From the NCBI RefSeq assembly GCF_019704555.1, contig NZ_AP024745.1, positions 8,378,501 to 8,442,500 on the forward strand: 64,000 bases of DNA, given 5' to 3'. Below the pieces are notes generated by a model. That model searched no databases. It saw only the letters and a program-made list of their open reading frames with translations, and was not told the origin of the DNA. This document shows positions 36,791 to 45,630 of the stretch, one piece after another. The position numbers were made by a program, and so were the translations under genes. Position 1 is the first letter of the stretch. Each line of letters starts with the position of its first letter. The DNA comes from Actinoplanes sp. L3-i22. Lineage in GTDB: Bacteria > Actinomycetota > Actinomycetes > Mycobacteriales > Micromonosporaceae.

Positions 36791-39271
36791 GTGACGACAG
36801 CGATCCATCAGCGCATTGCCTCCGAGCTCGGGGTCCGCGAAGGGCAGGTCACCGCCGCGGTCGAGCTGCTCGACGGCGGCGCCACCGTGCCGTTCATCGC
36901 CCGCTATCGCAAGGAGATCACCGGCACCCTCGACGACACCCAGCTGCGCACCCTCGAGGAGCGCCTGGGCTACCTGCGGGAGCTGGAGGACCGGCGGGCC
37001 GCGGTGCTGGAGTCGATCAGCTCGCAGGGCAAGCTGGACGACGCGTTGAAGCAGCAGATCCTCGAGGCGGACACCAAGGCCCGGCTGGAGGACATCTACC
37101 TCCCGTTCAAGCCGAAGCGCCGCACCAAGGCACAGATCGCCCGTGAGGCGGGCCTGGAGCCCCTCGCGGACGGTCTGCTGGGTGACCCCACCGTCGACCC
37201 GAAAGCGGCCGCTGAGGCGTTCGTGGACGCCGAGAAGGGCGTCGCGGACGGCCAGGCGGCGCTGGACGGCGCCCGGTCCATCCTGATCGAGCGGTTCGCC
37301 GAGGACGCCGACCTGATCGGCGAGCTGCGCGAGCAGATGTGGACGCGGGGCCGGCTGGTCGCGAAGGTGCGCGACGGCAAGCAGACCGACGGGGCGAAGT
37401 TCTCCGACTACTTCGACTTCGCCGAGCCGTACGCCAAGCTCCCCTCGCACCGCATCCTGGCGATGCTCCGTGGCGAGAAGGAGGAGGTCCTGGACCTCAC
37501 CATGGAGCCGCACCCGGAGGAGGACGAGGGCTACTTCGAGGGCCGCATCGCCGGGCGCAACCAGATCACCGACCTGAAGCGTCCCGGCGACAAGTGGCTG
37601 GTCGACACGGTCCGCTGGGCCTGGCGCACCCGGATCCTCATCCACCTCGGCGCCGACCTGCGGGTCCGGCTGCGGGAGTCGGCCGAGGACGAGGCGGTCC
37701 GCGTCTTCGCGGCGAACCTGCGCGATCTGCTGCTCGCGGCTCCGGCCGGGACTCGCGCCACGATGGGCCTGGACCCCGGTTTCCGTACGGGCGTGAAGGT
37801 CGCCGTCGTCGACGCCACCGGCAAGTGCGTCGACACCGCCGTGATCTACCCGCACGTCCCGCAGAACAAGTGGGACGAGTCGATCCACAAGCTGGCCGCG
37901 CTCGCCTCCAAGCACAACGTCGAGCTGATCGCGATCGGCAACGGCACCGCCTCGCGGGAGACCGACAAGCTCGCCACCGAGCTGATCAAGAAGCACCCGG
38001 ACGCGAAGCTGACCAAGGTGGTCGTCTCCGAGGCCGGCGCGTCGGTCTACTCCGCCTCCGCGTACGCCTCGCAGGAGCTGCCCGGCATGGACGTGTCGCT
38101 GCGCGGCGCGGTCTCCATCGCCCGCCGCCTGCAGGACCCGCTGGCCGAGCTGGTCAAGATCGACCCGAAGTCGATCGGCGTCGGGCAGTACCAGCACGAC
38201 CTGTCCGAGGTGAAGCTGGCCCGCTCGCTCGACGCGGTCGTCGAGGACTGTGTGAACGGCGTCGGCGTGGACGTCAACACCGCCTCCGCGCCGCTGCTCA
38301 CCCGGGTCTCCGGGATCACCGCCGGCCTGGCCGAGAACATCGTGCTGCACCGCGACCAGAACGGCCCGTTCAAGAACCGCAACGAGATCAAGAAGGTCGC
38401 CCGGCTCGGCCCGAAGGCGTTCGAGCAGTGCGCCGGCTTCCTCCGGATCCGCGAGGGCGAGGACCCGCTGGACTTCTCCAGCGTGCACCCCGAGTCGTAC
38501 CCGCTGGTCCGGACGATCGCCGCGGCGGCCGGCTCGGACGTCAAGACGATGATCGGCAACAGCCCGCTGCTCAAGGGCATCCGGCCGGACCGGTTCGTCA
38601 CCGACACGGTCGGCCTGCCGACCATCACCGACATCCTCAAGGAGCTGGAGAAGCCGGGCCGGGACCCGCGGCCGGCGTTCACCACCGCCACCTTCGCCGA
38701 GGGCGTCGAGAAGATCGCCGACCTCAAGCCCGGCATGGTCCTGGAGGGCCAGGTCACCAACGTGGCCGCGTTCGGCGCGTTCGTCGACATCGGCGTCCAC
38801 CAGGACGGCCTGGTGCACGTCTCGGCGCTGTCCGAGAAGTTCGTCCAGGACCCGCGCGAGGTGGTCAAGTCCGGCGACGTGGTGAAGGTCCGCGTGCTGG
38901 AGGTCGACCCGGTCCGCAAGCGGATCTCGCTGACCATGCGCCTCTCCGACGAGCCGAACCGGAACCGCCCGCCGCGCGAGGACCGCGCCCCGGGCGCCCC
39001 GGCGGGCCAGGGCGGCGGCCAGGGTGGTCAGCGCGGCGGTCAGGGTGGCGGTCAGGGCGGCCAGCGCGGCGGTCAAGGCGGTGGCCAGGGCGGTCAGCGC
39101 GGCGGCCAGCGCGGTGGTGGTGGCCAGGGCGGCGGCGGTCAGCGCGGCGGCCAGCCCCGGCAGGGCGGCGGCGGCCAGGGCGGTCAGCGCGGCGGCAGCA
39201 GTGGCGGTGGCAACTTCGGCAACGACGCGATGGCCGACGCCCTACGCCGGGCCGGCCTCGCCAAGGACTGA
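36791..39271 (+). CDS. tex: Tex-family S1 RNA-binding protein with RGG-like tail
   Basis: An 826-aa nucleic-acid-binding transcription accessory protein. It has the N-terminal helical region ([24 protein letters not shown]), the YqgF-like RNase H fold ([32 protein letters not shown]), the helix-hairpin-helix pair ([46 protein letters not shown]) and an S1 domain at about 645-720 ([31 protein letters not shown]). The last 95 residues are unusual: a low-complexity Gly/Gln/Arg tract of [12 protein letters not shown] repeats, then a closing helix [18 protein letters not shown] start at 36791. An RNA-handling role is inferred from the family. Confidence 0.93.
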   Translation: MTTAIHQRIASELGVREGQVTAAVELLDGGATVPFIARYRKEITGTLDDTQLRTLEERLGYLRELEDRRAAVLESISSQGKLDDALKQQILEADTKARLEDIYLPFKPKRRTKAQIAREAGLEPLADGLLGDPTVDPKAAAEAFVDAEKGVADGQAALDGARSILIERFAEDADLIGELREQMWTRGRLVAKVRDGKQTDGAKFSDYFDFAEPYAKLPSHRILAMLRGEKEEVLDLTMEPHPEEDEGYFEGRIAGRNQITDLKRPGDKWLVDTVRWAWRTRILIHLGADLRVRLRESAEDEAVRVFAANLRDLLLAAPAGTRATMGLDPGFRTGVKVAVVDATGKCVDTAVIYPHVPQNKWDESIHKLAALASKHNVELIAIGNGTASRETDKLATELIKKHPDAKLTKVVVSEAGASVYSASAYASQELPGMDVSLRGAVSIARRLQDPLAELVKIDPKSIGVGQYQHDLSEVKLARSLDAVVEDCVNGVGVDVNTASAPLLTRVSGITAGLAENIVLHRDQNGPFKNRNEIKKVARLGPKAFEQCAGFLRIREGEDPLDFSSVHPESYPLVRTIAAAAGSDVKTMIGNSPLLKGIRPDRFVTDTVGLPTITDILKELEKPGRDPRPAFTTATFAEGVEKIADLKPGMVLEGQVTNVAAFGAFVDIGVHQDGLVHVSALSEKFVQDPREVVKSGDVVKVRVLEVDPVRKRISLTMRLSDEPNRNRPPREDRAPGAPAGQGGGQGGQRGGQGGGQGGQRGGQGGGQGGQRGGQRGGGGQGGGGQRGGQPRQGGGGQGGQRGGSSGGGNFGNDAMADALRRAGLAKD

Positions 39272-39277
39272 GGACGG

Positions 39278-39310
39278 GGAGCCCGCGCTGTCGTGGACGG
39301 CGCGGGCTCC
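39278..39310. terminator. bidirectional terminator between tex and the kinase gene
   Basis: An 11-bp perfect stem (GGAGCCCGCGC at 39278-39288, complement at 39300-39310) with an 11-nt loop sits 6 nt past the tex stop and 5 nt past the convergent kinase stop. No T-tract. Confidence 0.7.
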
Positions 39311-39315
39311 GTACG

Positions 39316-41157
39316 TCAATCCCAGATTTTGATGTCGCTGAAAGCGACCTCGAACGGCCCGGTCCGGGCCGGCGTGGCCAGGTCGTTGCTGACCCCGAGC
39401 ACGACCCGCCCGCGGGCCAGCTCCGGCTCGGTCAGCGGGAACGTCCCGGCGGACTGCCCGTCCTGGAGCACCTCGACCGAGTCGCCCCGGACCCGCACCC
39501 CGATCCGGACCGGCTTGCCGTAGAGCGCGATCGGCCGGCTCAGCACCAGAGTGTTCTTCAGAACGATGTCGCTGTCGGTGTGCACGCTCAGGTACGCGTG
39601 CTTCTCGCACACCCGCAGCTGGTAGCCGCCCGGCTTCCCGGCGAACGCCTTGTCGTCGAAGTGGAACCAGATCGCGGCGCAGCTGTACTCGGTGTCCAGG
39701 CGCACGCCGACCTCGGCGGTCATGTCGGTCACCGCGTCACGCGGGCCCCGGCACCGGTACGTCCCCGCGGTCTCCCGCCGGGCGACCAGCACCCCGCCGG
39801 CGAACGCGCAGCTCGCCTGGGCGTCCGACTGCGCGGTCGCCTGCCAGAGCCCGGCCGAGGCCAGCCGGTCGGTGAGCCGGGGCGCCGCGGCCGACGTCGT
39901 GGCCGACTCCGGGGTGGCCGGCGCGCCGCCGTCCGCCGCCGTGCCCCCGTGGTTGAACCGGTCCCGCAGCAGGTAGCCGATCATCCCGACGCCGGCCGCG
40001 ATGACCAGCACGGTGACCGCGGCGAGCAGGGCCGGCAGCACCCGGCGGCGGGGGCGCCCGGCCGGCCGCGCGCCGAGCAGCGTGGTGTCCCGGACCGCCT
40101 CGATCGGCACCGTGACGATCGAGTTCTCGTTGTAGCCGACCAGGCCGGGCGGAATGTCCAGGGCGGAGGCCGGGGCGAGCGCGGCGGCCGCCACCCGGGT
40201 CGACGGGCCGGTGTCCGAGGGCAGCGCGAACCCGGTCACCGCCTGGGCCTCGGCCGCGGCGGCGCGCAGGTCGGGCTGGTCGGCCAGGGCGGCCGCGACG
40301 GCCACCGGCCGCTCCCCGGAGATCAGCAGGTCGAGCAGCTCCCGGGCGCTCGGCCGGTTCGCCGGATCCTTCTCCAGGGCGTGCGCGACCAGGTCCCGCA
40401 GCGGCTGGGAGAGCCCGTCGAGGCGGGGCGGCTTGGTCAGGATGCGGGCCGCGGTCGCGGTCGGCGAGTCGGCGTAGAACGGGGTCTTGCCGGTCCCCGC
40501 GTACGTCACCACGCCGCCCCAGGCGAACACGTCGGCGGCCGGCGTGACCTCCGGGGCGTCGTCGGTGTCGAACCGCTCCGGCGCCATGTAGGCCACCGTG
40601 CCGACCATCTGGTCCGGGCGGGTGTTGCCGCTGGTCGCCGACATCGCCCGGGCGATCCCGAAGTCGATCACCTTGGGGCTGCCCGGCGCGAGCAGCACGT
40701 TGCGCGGCTTGAGATCGCGGTGGATCACGCCGGCGCCGTGGATCGCGGTCAGCGCGGTGGCCACCCCGATCGCCACGCTGTGCAGGTTCGCCGAGGTCAG
40801 CGGGCCGCGCTCCTCGACCACCTCGGCCAGGGTCGGGCCGTCGACGTACTCCACCACCAGATACGGCTGCTCGTGGTCCGGGTCGGCGTCGAGCACCTCG
40901 GCGGTGCAGAACGGCGGCACCTGCCGGACCCGTTCCACCTCGCTGCGGAACCGCCGGCGGAACTCGTCGTCGTGCGCCAGATCGACCCGCACCACTTTGA
41001 CCGCGACCAGGATCGTGCTGTTCCGCTTGCGGCCCAGGTAGACCGTGCCCATGCCGCCCTCACCGAGCCGGCCGAGCACCTCGTAGTCGCCGAGCTCGCG
41101 CGGATCGTGGGGACGCAACGGTTGCGTCCGTTCGCCCGGCACCGTGCTGTCGACCAT
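39316..41157 (-). CDS. membrane Ser/Thr protein kinase with extracellular jellyroll sensor
   Basis: A 613-aa PknB-type kinase. Kinase domain about 22-280: GRLGEGGMGTVYLG, VAVKVV (Lys), VIHRDLKPRNVLL (HRD), VIDFGIARAM (DFG) and GTVAYMAPERF. It is followed by an Ala-rich juxtamembrane linker, one membrane helix near 382-402 (VLPALLAAVTVLVIAAGVGMIGYLL) and a roughly 150-residue extracellular domain with four Cys and a LamG/glucanase-like jellyroll pattern (YSCAAIWFHFDDKAFAGKPGGYQLRVCEK; FSDIKIWD), possibly a glycan sensor. ATG at 41157 follows GGCAGGAAG; the upstream in-frame start is less likely. It is tail to tail with tex. Confidence 0.9.
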   Translation of the reverse strand: MVDSTVPGERTQPLRPHDPRELGDYEVLGRLGEGGMGTVYLGRKRNSTILVAVKVVRVDLAHDDEFRRRFRSEVERVRQVPPFCTAEVLDADPDHEQPYLVVEYVDGPTLAEVVEERGPLTSANLHSVAIGVATALTAIHGAGVIHRDLKPRNVLLAPGSPKVIDFGIARAMSATSGNTRPDQMVGTVAYMAPERFDTDDAPEVTPAADVFAWGGVVTYAGTGKTPFYADSPTATAARILTKPPRLDGLSQPLRDLVAHALEKDPANRPSARELLDLLISGERPVAVAAALADQPDLRAAAAEAQAVTGFALPSDTGPSTRVAAAALAPASALDIPPGLVGYNENSIVTVPIEAVRDTTLLGARPAGRPRRRVLPALLAAVTVLVIAAGVGMIGYLLRDRFNHGGTAADGGAPATPESATTSAAAPRLTDRLASAGLWQATAQSDAQASCAFAGGVLVARRETAGTYRCRGPRDAVTDMTAEVGVRLDTEYSCAAIWFHFDDKAFAGKPGGYQLRVCEKHAYLSVHTDSDIVLKNTLVLSRPIALYGKPVRIGVRVRGDSVEVLQDGQSAGTFPLTEPELARGRVVLGVSNDLATPARTGPFEVAFSDIKIWD

Positions 41158-41228
41158 GTTCTTCCTGCCCCCCAGGTTCCCGCTCGCAGCACTGTATAGG
41201 GCAGGTTCGACATCAAGTTGCCCCGGTG

Positions 41229-42788
41229 TCATGGACAACCGTTCCTATCCAGCGCGCCCATGAGTACGTCTTGGGTGCTGGGCCTGTCCCGAACGGTGTT
41301 GGACAGGCTGGTTGCCCGCTTTCGCTGGCCCGGCGGCTGTACCGATCGTGTCGGTGCAGCCGGTCGGGCCGGGCGGGGTCCCTCGCGCTCAAGGTGGGCT
41401 GTGGCCGGGGCTGGGCGAGGCCGCACTCCATCACTGCGGTGGGGTGCGGGCGTTCCAGTCCGTCGCCGGGCAGCGTGCCCTTGCGCGCGCCGTCCGATCA
41501 CGAGCGATGCCGCCTCGTGCCGGGAGGTCTTGTGATGTGGGGTGCTGGTCGGCCGTTGCCAATGCTCCGCTCCCCACTTCGAGGTGTACGCCGGATCGAC
41601 CGCCACGATCGTCACCCCGGCCAGGTCGGCCTGGGCGATCAGCCGGGCGCGGAGTCGGGCGGCCGGGAACCGGGAGACCAGCCTGCGGAACCGTTTGTTA
41701 CGGCCGAACCGCTCACGACCTCTACTGTCCGTGAAGTCGAGGTTCTCGATCGCGATCGTGGTCACGCCCTGCTGCCGGGCCCAGTGCAGCAGCCGCGTGG
41801 TGGCATGCCGGATCTGCCCGTCACGGTGGTCGGCGTTCTCGGACAGGTCGTAGCCGAACCGGCGCGGCGCCCCGACCGGATTCCCGTGCGTGTCGAGGCG
41901 CCAGGCGGCGTAGTGGTCATCGTTGGTGTCGACGCCGATCACCGTGCCGGCGACCGCGGCCGCAAGGCTGGGCTGCACGGTCGGGGCGAGCTGCCACGCG
42001 GCGGTCAGATACCAGCGGTCCCGGCCGGGATCGTGGCGGATCGTGTACGCCACCGCGAGGTTCGCGTTTACTCGGTCCCGCCAGTCGGCGCCGCGATGAG
42101 CGAAAGCGGCCGGGATGGCCAGCACATAGCGGCTGCGGGGCGCATTGGCCAGATGCGCCAGCCGGGCCGGGAGTCTGATGCTGACCTGACCGTCCGGGGT
42201 GACCCGAATCGTCTCGTTGCCGAACCGCTTGCCGGACTCTCCGTCAGCGGTGAGGAACATTCGTGCGTCGGCCCACCGCTGCCGCCACTGGTCGAGGGTG
42301 AGTCCGGCCTGGTCGAGGTGATGGCGGGCGGTCACGAGGCGCCGGGCTTTCCGGAACCATTCCTGCCGGCTGGCATACCCGGCCGGCGGCCGTTTCCGGG
42401 TCTCGGGTGCTCGGGTGGGACGGCCCAGCGGCAGGCCCAGCCGAGTATCGATCGCGGCGATCCCGGCCGCCAGGTCGGCCAGATGCGCCGTTTGCGCCCG
42501 GCGGGCGAGGGCCCATTGGGCGTTGGTGGCTTTGGTGATCGCGCCCGCCCACCGCGCCGACGACTCGCCGGTCAACTCCCGCTTGCGGCGTGCCCAGTCC
42601 TGGCTGCTGTGACCGGTCCCGCCCGCGCACCGGGCCGCCAGATCCCGGGCAGCGAGGGTCCCGAGGAACACCCCGACCTCACGCATCACCTGCTGCTCAC
42701 CAGCAGAGAGCCGCAACCTCGTGCGGACAGCCACACCGGACGGACCCGCCGCCACGAACGGCGGCGCCAACGACCGCAACACCGACAC
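41229..42788 (-). CDS. TnpB-related protein (IS200/IS605 accessory type), probably inactive or repurposed
   Basis: A 519-aa protein of the actinobacterial TnpB-related group. RuvC-I (TVIGVDTNDDHYAAWRLDTHG) and RuvC-II (VTTIAIENLDFTDSRGRERFG) keep their acidic residues. The third RuvC acid is not in its usual DxNAA context: the aligned stretch is TSRHEAASLVIGRRAQG. The CxxC zinc finger expected between RuvC-II and III is absent (YTSKWGAEHWQRP). The C-terminal 70 residues are basic and Pro-rich. There is no TnpA partner and no clear element ends. GTG start without a visible ribosome site. The 3' end carries a strong hairpin. It could be a decaying insertion sequence or a domesticated RNA-guided DNA-binding protein. 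Confidence 0.8.
   Translation of the reverse strand: MSVLRSLAPPFVAAGPSGVAVRTRLRLSAGEQQVMREVGVFLGTLAARDLAARCAGGTGHSSQDWARRKRELTGESSARWAGAITKATNAQWALARRAQTAHLADLAAGIAAIDTRLGLPLGRPTRAPETRKRPPAGYASRQEWFRKARRLVTARHHLDQAGLTLDQWRQRWADARMFLTADGESGKRFGNETIRVTPDGQVSIRLPARLAHLANAPRSRYVLAIPAAFAHRGADWRDRVNANLAVAYTIRHDPGRDRWYLTAAWQLAPTVQPSLAAAVAGTVIGVDTNDDHYAAWRLDTHGNPVGAPRRFGYDLSENADHRDGQIRHATTRLLHWARQQGVTTIAIENLDFTDSRGRERFGRNKRFRRLVSRFPAARLRARLIAQADLAGVTIVAVDPAYTSKWGAEHWQRPTSTPHHKTSRHEAASLVIGRRAQGHAARRRTGTPAPHRSDGVRPRPAPATAHLEREGPRPARPAAPTRSVQPPGQRKRATSLSNTVRDRPSTQDVLMGALDRNGCP
41282..41308. other. perfect 8-bp hairpin at the 3' end of the TnpB-related gene
   Basis: GCCTGTCC (41282-41289) and GGACAGGC (41301-41308) enclose an 11-nt loop inside the last 30 codons of the TnpB-related gene. 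In TnpB loci the guide (omega) RNA is formed from the 3' end of the gene and downstream sequence, and is structured there. This is consistent with, but does not prove, a retained RNA. Confidence 0.45.
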
Positions 42789-42856
42789 CCCGAAAACGCT
42801 AGCGCGTACTCACGGGTGCACCTGAACAGCACAAGGCACTGAACCGTGGTGCTGCG

Positions 42857-42893
42857 CATACCCAGAGATCGGGTCATACCCTGAGATCCGGGT
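42857..42893. promoter_or_regulatory. tandem 18/19-bp operator-like repeats upstream of pspC
   Basis: CATACCC(A)GAGATCGGGT (42857-42874) is followed directly by CATACCC(T)GAGATCCGGGT (42875-42893). Each unit contains an ACCC-N7/8-GGGT dyad. They lie 110-146 nt upstream of the PspC-like gene and 69 nt upstream of the TnpB-related gene in the divergent promoter region. They look like adjacent binding sites for a dimeric regulator; the regulator is unknown. Confidence 0.5.
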
Positions 42894-43002
42894 CCGGGTG
42901 GGATCCGGGCGTTGCCGGATGGAAAGTGTCGTAGCCGGGTAGCAAGCTTGAGGCATCACCTCCTCACCGGGGAGGGCAACCAAGGAAAGTGAGCGACCCG
43001 CC

Positions 43003-43251
43003 ATGAACGCCGTGCACGACACGATGGCCCGCCAAGGTCTGGTCCGCCCGCGTGACGGCCGCATGCTCGGTGGCGTCTGCGCGGGCCTGGGGCGCCGATT
43101 CGGGCTCGACCCGTGGATCGCCCGCCTGCTCTTCGTCCTGATCCTCTTCATCATCCCGGGCAGCCAGATCCTGATCTACCCGGTCCTCTGGGTCCTGATG
43201 CCGTCCGAGGCGACCGACTACAGCCCGCACACGCCGCCGACCACCTGGTGA
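43003..43251 (+). CDS. PspC-domain membrane protein
   Basis: An 82-aa protein that is essentially one PspC domain: RPRDGRMLGGVCAGLGRRFGLDPWIARLLFVLILFIIPGSQILIYPVLWVLMP. That gives an amphipathic N-terminal helix with the GGVCAGLG motif followed by a membrane hairpin. PspC proteins take part in envelope-stress sensing; short actinobacterial versions are uncharacterised. The ribosome site is weak (AGGAAAG, about 15 nt upstream). Tandem operator-like repeats lie in its promoter. Confidence 0.85.
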   Translation: MNAVHDTMARQGLVRPRDGRMLGGVCAGLGRRFGLDPWIARLLFVLILFIIPGSQILIYPVLWVLMPSEATDYSPHTPPTTW

Positions 43252-43285
43252 CCCCGCCCGGCCCGGCCCTTCCTGGGAGTCGCTC

Positions 43286-43558
43286 ATGACCGTCGTCGGC
43301 ACGCTCATCGTCGAGGGGCCCGCGCGGTCACTCACCACCCTCGCCCGGGCCGTCCCGATCACCGTGGACGGCGCGGTCAAGGGGCAGGTCCGGGCCGGGA
43401 GACGACTCGCGCTGGCGCTCGCGCCGGGCACGCACTCGGTGCGGGCCGGCGGGGGCACGCCGCTGCCGGTCCGGCTCGGGCCGGGCCTGACCACCCGGGT
43501 CCGGGTCGAGCGCGACGGCGCCGGCAAGCTGCACCTCACGGAGATCAACCCCGATTGA
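43286..43558 (+). CDS. small hypothetical protein (90 aa), beta-rich
   Basis: A 90-aa soluble protein, MTVVGTLIVEGPARSLTTLA onward, with alternating strands (ITVDGAVKGQVRAGRRLALALAPGTHSVRAG). The pattern resembles a PEGA-like or carrier-type beta sandwich (turn motif PGTHSVRAG). No catalytic residues. It follows pspC by 34 nt on the same strand and may share its transcript. Function unknown. Confidence 0.6.
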   Translation: MTVVGTLIVEGPARSLTTLARAVPITVDGAVKGQVRAGRRLALALAPGTHSVRAGGGTPLPVRLGPGLTTRVRVERDGAGKLHLTEINPD

Positions 43559-43574
43559 GGGGTACGGCCGCGGG

Positions 43575-44096
43575 TCAGCCCACCAGCTTCTTCAGGGCGC
43601 CCGTGAGCTGCAGGTCGTCGAGGTAGCTCCGGGTCACCATCGTCCCGGCGGCGTCGAGCAGGACGTAGGTGCTCTGCTCGACGATGGTGAACTTGGTCCA
43701 GATCCTGAGTTTCGGATCGTTCAGGTGGGTCACCGCGCCCACCTTCATGTCCGACACGAACTCGTGCATCGCCTTGACCGTGCCCATCCCGGCGACGCCC
43801 AGGAACGTGAGCCGGTCGCCGTACTCCTCGTGGAAGTCGCCGACCGACTGGGCCTGCCCGGCGCACGTCGCGCACCACGGGGCCCAGAACCAGAGCACGG
43901 CCGGCTTCCCGGCGAGCTGGGCGGCGTCGTAGGGGGCGCCGTCCAACGTCGTACCGGTGAATCGCAAGGCATCCGGGAGTGGCGCGCCGGAGCCGGACCC
44001 GGCAGTGACCGGGGCCGAGGTCGCCGCGGGCGGCGCGGCGCAGCCGGCGGCGAGCATCGCCAGCGGCAGGGTCAGCAGGGCACGACGGGTGGTCAT
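43575..44096 (-). CDS. thioredoxin-fold lipoprotein (TlpA/redoxin type)
   Basis: A 173-aa exported lipoprotein. The twin-Arg/hydrophobic lead TTRRALLTLPLAMLAAGCAAP has a lipobox LAAGC, so the mature protein is anchored outside the membrane by the Cys. After a disordered linker comes the thioredoxin fold LAGKPAVLWFWAPWCATCAGQAQSVGDFHEEYGDRLTFLGVAG with a WCATC redox pair, and the cis-Pro-region equivalent is FTIVEQSTYVLLD. It probably reduces or oxidises extracytoplasmic thiols. It lies downstream of the NuoF-like and ferric-reductase-like genes on the same strand, which suggests electron supply from them. Confidence 0.82.
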   Translation of the reverse strand: MTTRRALLTLPLAMLAAGCAAPPAATSAPVTAGSGSGAPLPDALRFTGTTLDGAPYDAAQLAGKPAVLWFWAPWCATCAGQAQSVGDFHEEYGDRLTFLGVAGMGTVKAMHEFVSDMKVGAVTHLNDPKLRIWTKFTIVEQSTYVLLDAAGTMVTRSYLDDLQLTGALKKLVG

Positions 44097-44151
44097 GGGC
44101 ACCTCGAGGGTGAGGGCCGGCGGCCCGGGCGGGCCGCCGGCGGCGACGAAC

Positions 44152-45630
44152 TCAGTGCGCGGACGCGGCCGGGTCGATCAGGCGCAGGGCGAGCGCCGGG
44201 CAGACGTTGACCGCCTTGCGCGCGCCGTCCTCGAGCCACGGCGGCAGCGGCGTCTGCGGGAACGCCGGGAAGCCGTTGTGGTCCAGCCGGATGATCTCCG
44301 GGGCGACCGCCGAGCAGAGCCCGTGCCCGTCGCACCGCGACCAGTCCAGGGCCAGCTTCCTGGCCCCCTTCTCGGCGGTGTACGGCAGCGGCAGGATGCC
44401 CTTGGTCTGCTTGCCGCAGCCCTCGCCGTTGGCGTGCGCCTCGACGTCCTTCTGGAACACCTCGAGCGCGGAGAGCGCGAACCGCGACGTGCCGTCCGGG
44501 TGGCTGCACGCGCCCCGGCCCTTGACCAGGCCGGCCGCCTGGCGGACCTGCTCCAGGGCGGATCCGCCGAGCGACACCAGGGTGACCGCCCGGGCCAGGT
44601 CCGGCAGGCCGAGCCGGCACGGGCCGCACTGGCCCGCCGACTCGCCGGCCAGGTACTGCACGACCTGGGCGACCTCGCCGAGCGCGCACGTCTTGGAGCC
44701 GATCGGGATCAGCATGCCGGCGCCGAGCGTGCCACCGACCTTGGCGAAGCCCTTACGGGAGATCGTCACGGTCTTCGCCTGCTCGGCGGTGATCCACTTG
44801 CCGTGGTAGCCGCCGACCAGCAGGCCCGGGCCGATGTCCGCGCCGCACATGGTGAGCACGTCCATCAGCGGGGTGCCGCTGGGCGCCTCGACCACCGCGG
44901 GGGCGCTGGACGCGCCGCCGACGGTGAGCATGACGGTGCCCGGCTCCTCCGGGATGCCGACCGAGTTGTACTCCCACGGGCCGAGCCGGGCCGCGATCGC
45001 CAGCTGCGAGTACGTCTCGGCGTTGGAGAGCAGGGTGGGCAGCCCCATCACGCCGTTGTCGCTGGACCGGACCTTGCGGCCGGGCGGGATGTGCGCCTCG
45101 CCGTTGATCCCGCGGACCAGCGCGCCGCCCTCACCGGAGATGAACCGGTGCGGGACCGTGACGATCCGGGTCGGGCACGGCATCTTCCGCTCGGCGAGCG
45201 CCGCCATCAGCGAGTTCTGCCCGATGCCGTCGTCCGCGACGCCGATCACGATCTCCTCGGCGTCCAGGGCGGCGGCGGCCAGCGCCGCGCCGTCCAGGAT
45301 CAGGTGCGGCCCGCGGGTCAGGATCGCCTTGTCCTTCCAGGACGGCGGCTCCCCCTCGGTGGCGTTCACCACGATCACCGGGGGCAGGTCCTGACGCTTG
45401 CACGAGTCGATCACGGCGCGGACCTTGCGGGCGAACGGGAAGCCCGCGCCGCCGCGTCCGCGCAGCTCGATCCGGTCGGTGAGCCCGATCAGCTCACCGG
45501 AGGACAGGGCCGCGAACCCGCCGTGCACCTCCTGGTGCGCCTGCAGGTCGAGGCGGCCGTACTCGTCGTAGCCCGCGGTGATCCGCGGGACGCCGATCGA
45601 CGTGACCGGCGGAACCTGTGCGGTGCTCAA
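44152..45630 (-). CDS. NuoF-like flavo-iron-sulfur protein with C-terminal ferredoxin
   Basis: A 492-aa protein homologous to the 51-kDa (NuoF/HoxF) subunit. Features are the FMN-binding LRGRGGAGFPFARKVRA and VNATEGEPPSWKDK, a SLBB-like part, and the 4Fe-4S ligands in SAGQCGPCRLG plus a distal Cys (GRGACSHPDG). A fused C-terminal ferredoxin domain has CDGHGLCSAVAPEIIRLDHNGFPAF and VNVCPALAL, a 3Fe-4S/4Fe-4S pattern. It is not part of a nuo operon. Its TTG start overlaps the stop of the ferric-reductase-like gene, so it probably passes NAD(P)H electrons to that membrane protein. TTG with GGAG directly before it makes the start uncertain. Confidence 0.85.
   Translation of the reverse strand: MSTAQVPPVTSIGVPRITAGYDEYGRLDLQAHQEVHGGFAALSSGELIGLTDRIELRGRGGAGFPFARKVRAVIDSCKRQDLPPVIVVNATEGEPPSWKDKAILTRGPHLILDGAALAAAALDAEEIVIGVADDGIGQNSLMAALAERKMPCPTRIVTVPHRFISGEGGALVRGINGEAHIPPGRKVRSSDNGVMGLPTLLSNAETYSQLAIAARLGPWEYNSVGIPEEPGTVMLTVGGASSAPAVVEAPSGTPLMDVLTMCGADIGPGLLVGGYHGKWITAEQAKTVTISRKGFAKVGGTLGAGMLIPIGSKTCALGEVAQVVQYLAGESAGQCGPCRLGLPDLARAVTLVSLGGSALEQVRQAAGLVKGRGACSHPDGTSRFALSALEVFQKDVEAHANGEGCGKQTKGILPLPYTAEKGARKLALDWSRCDGHGLCSAVAPEIIRLDHNGFPAFPQTPLPPWLEDGARKAVNVCPALALRLIDPAASAH

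Noticed and set aside
41229..42900. Complete IS200/IS605 element
   Set aside because: No TnpA gene and no convincing left or right end hairpins or target motif could be identified; only the TnpB-related gene is supported.
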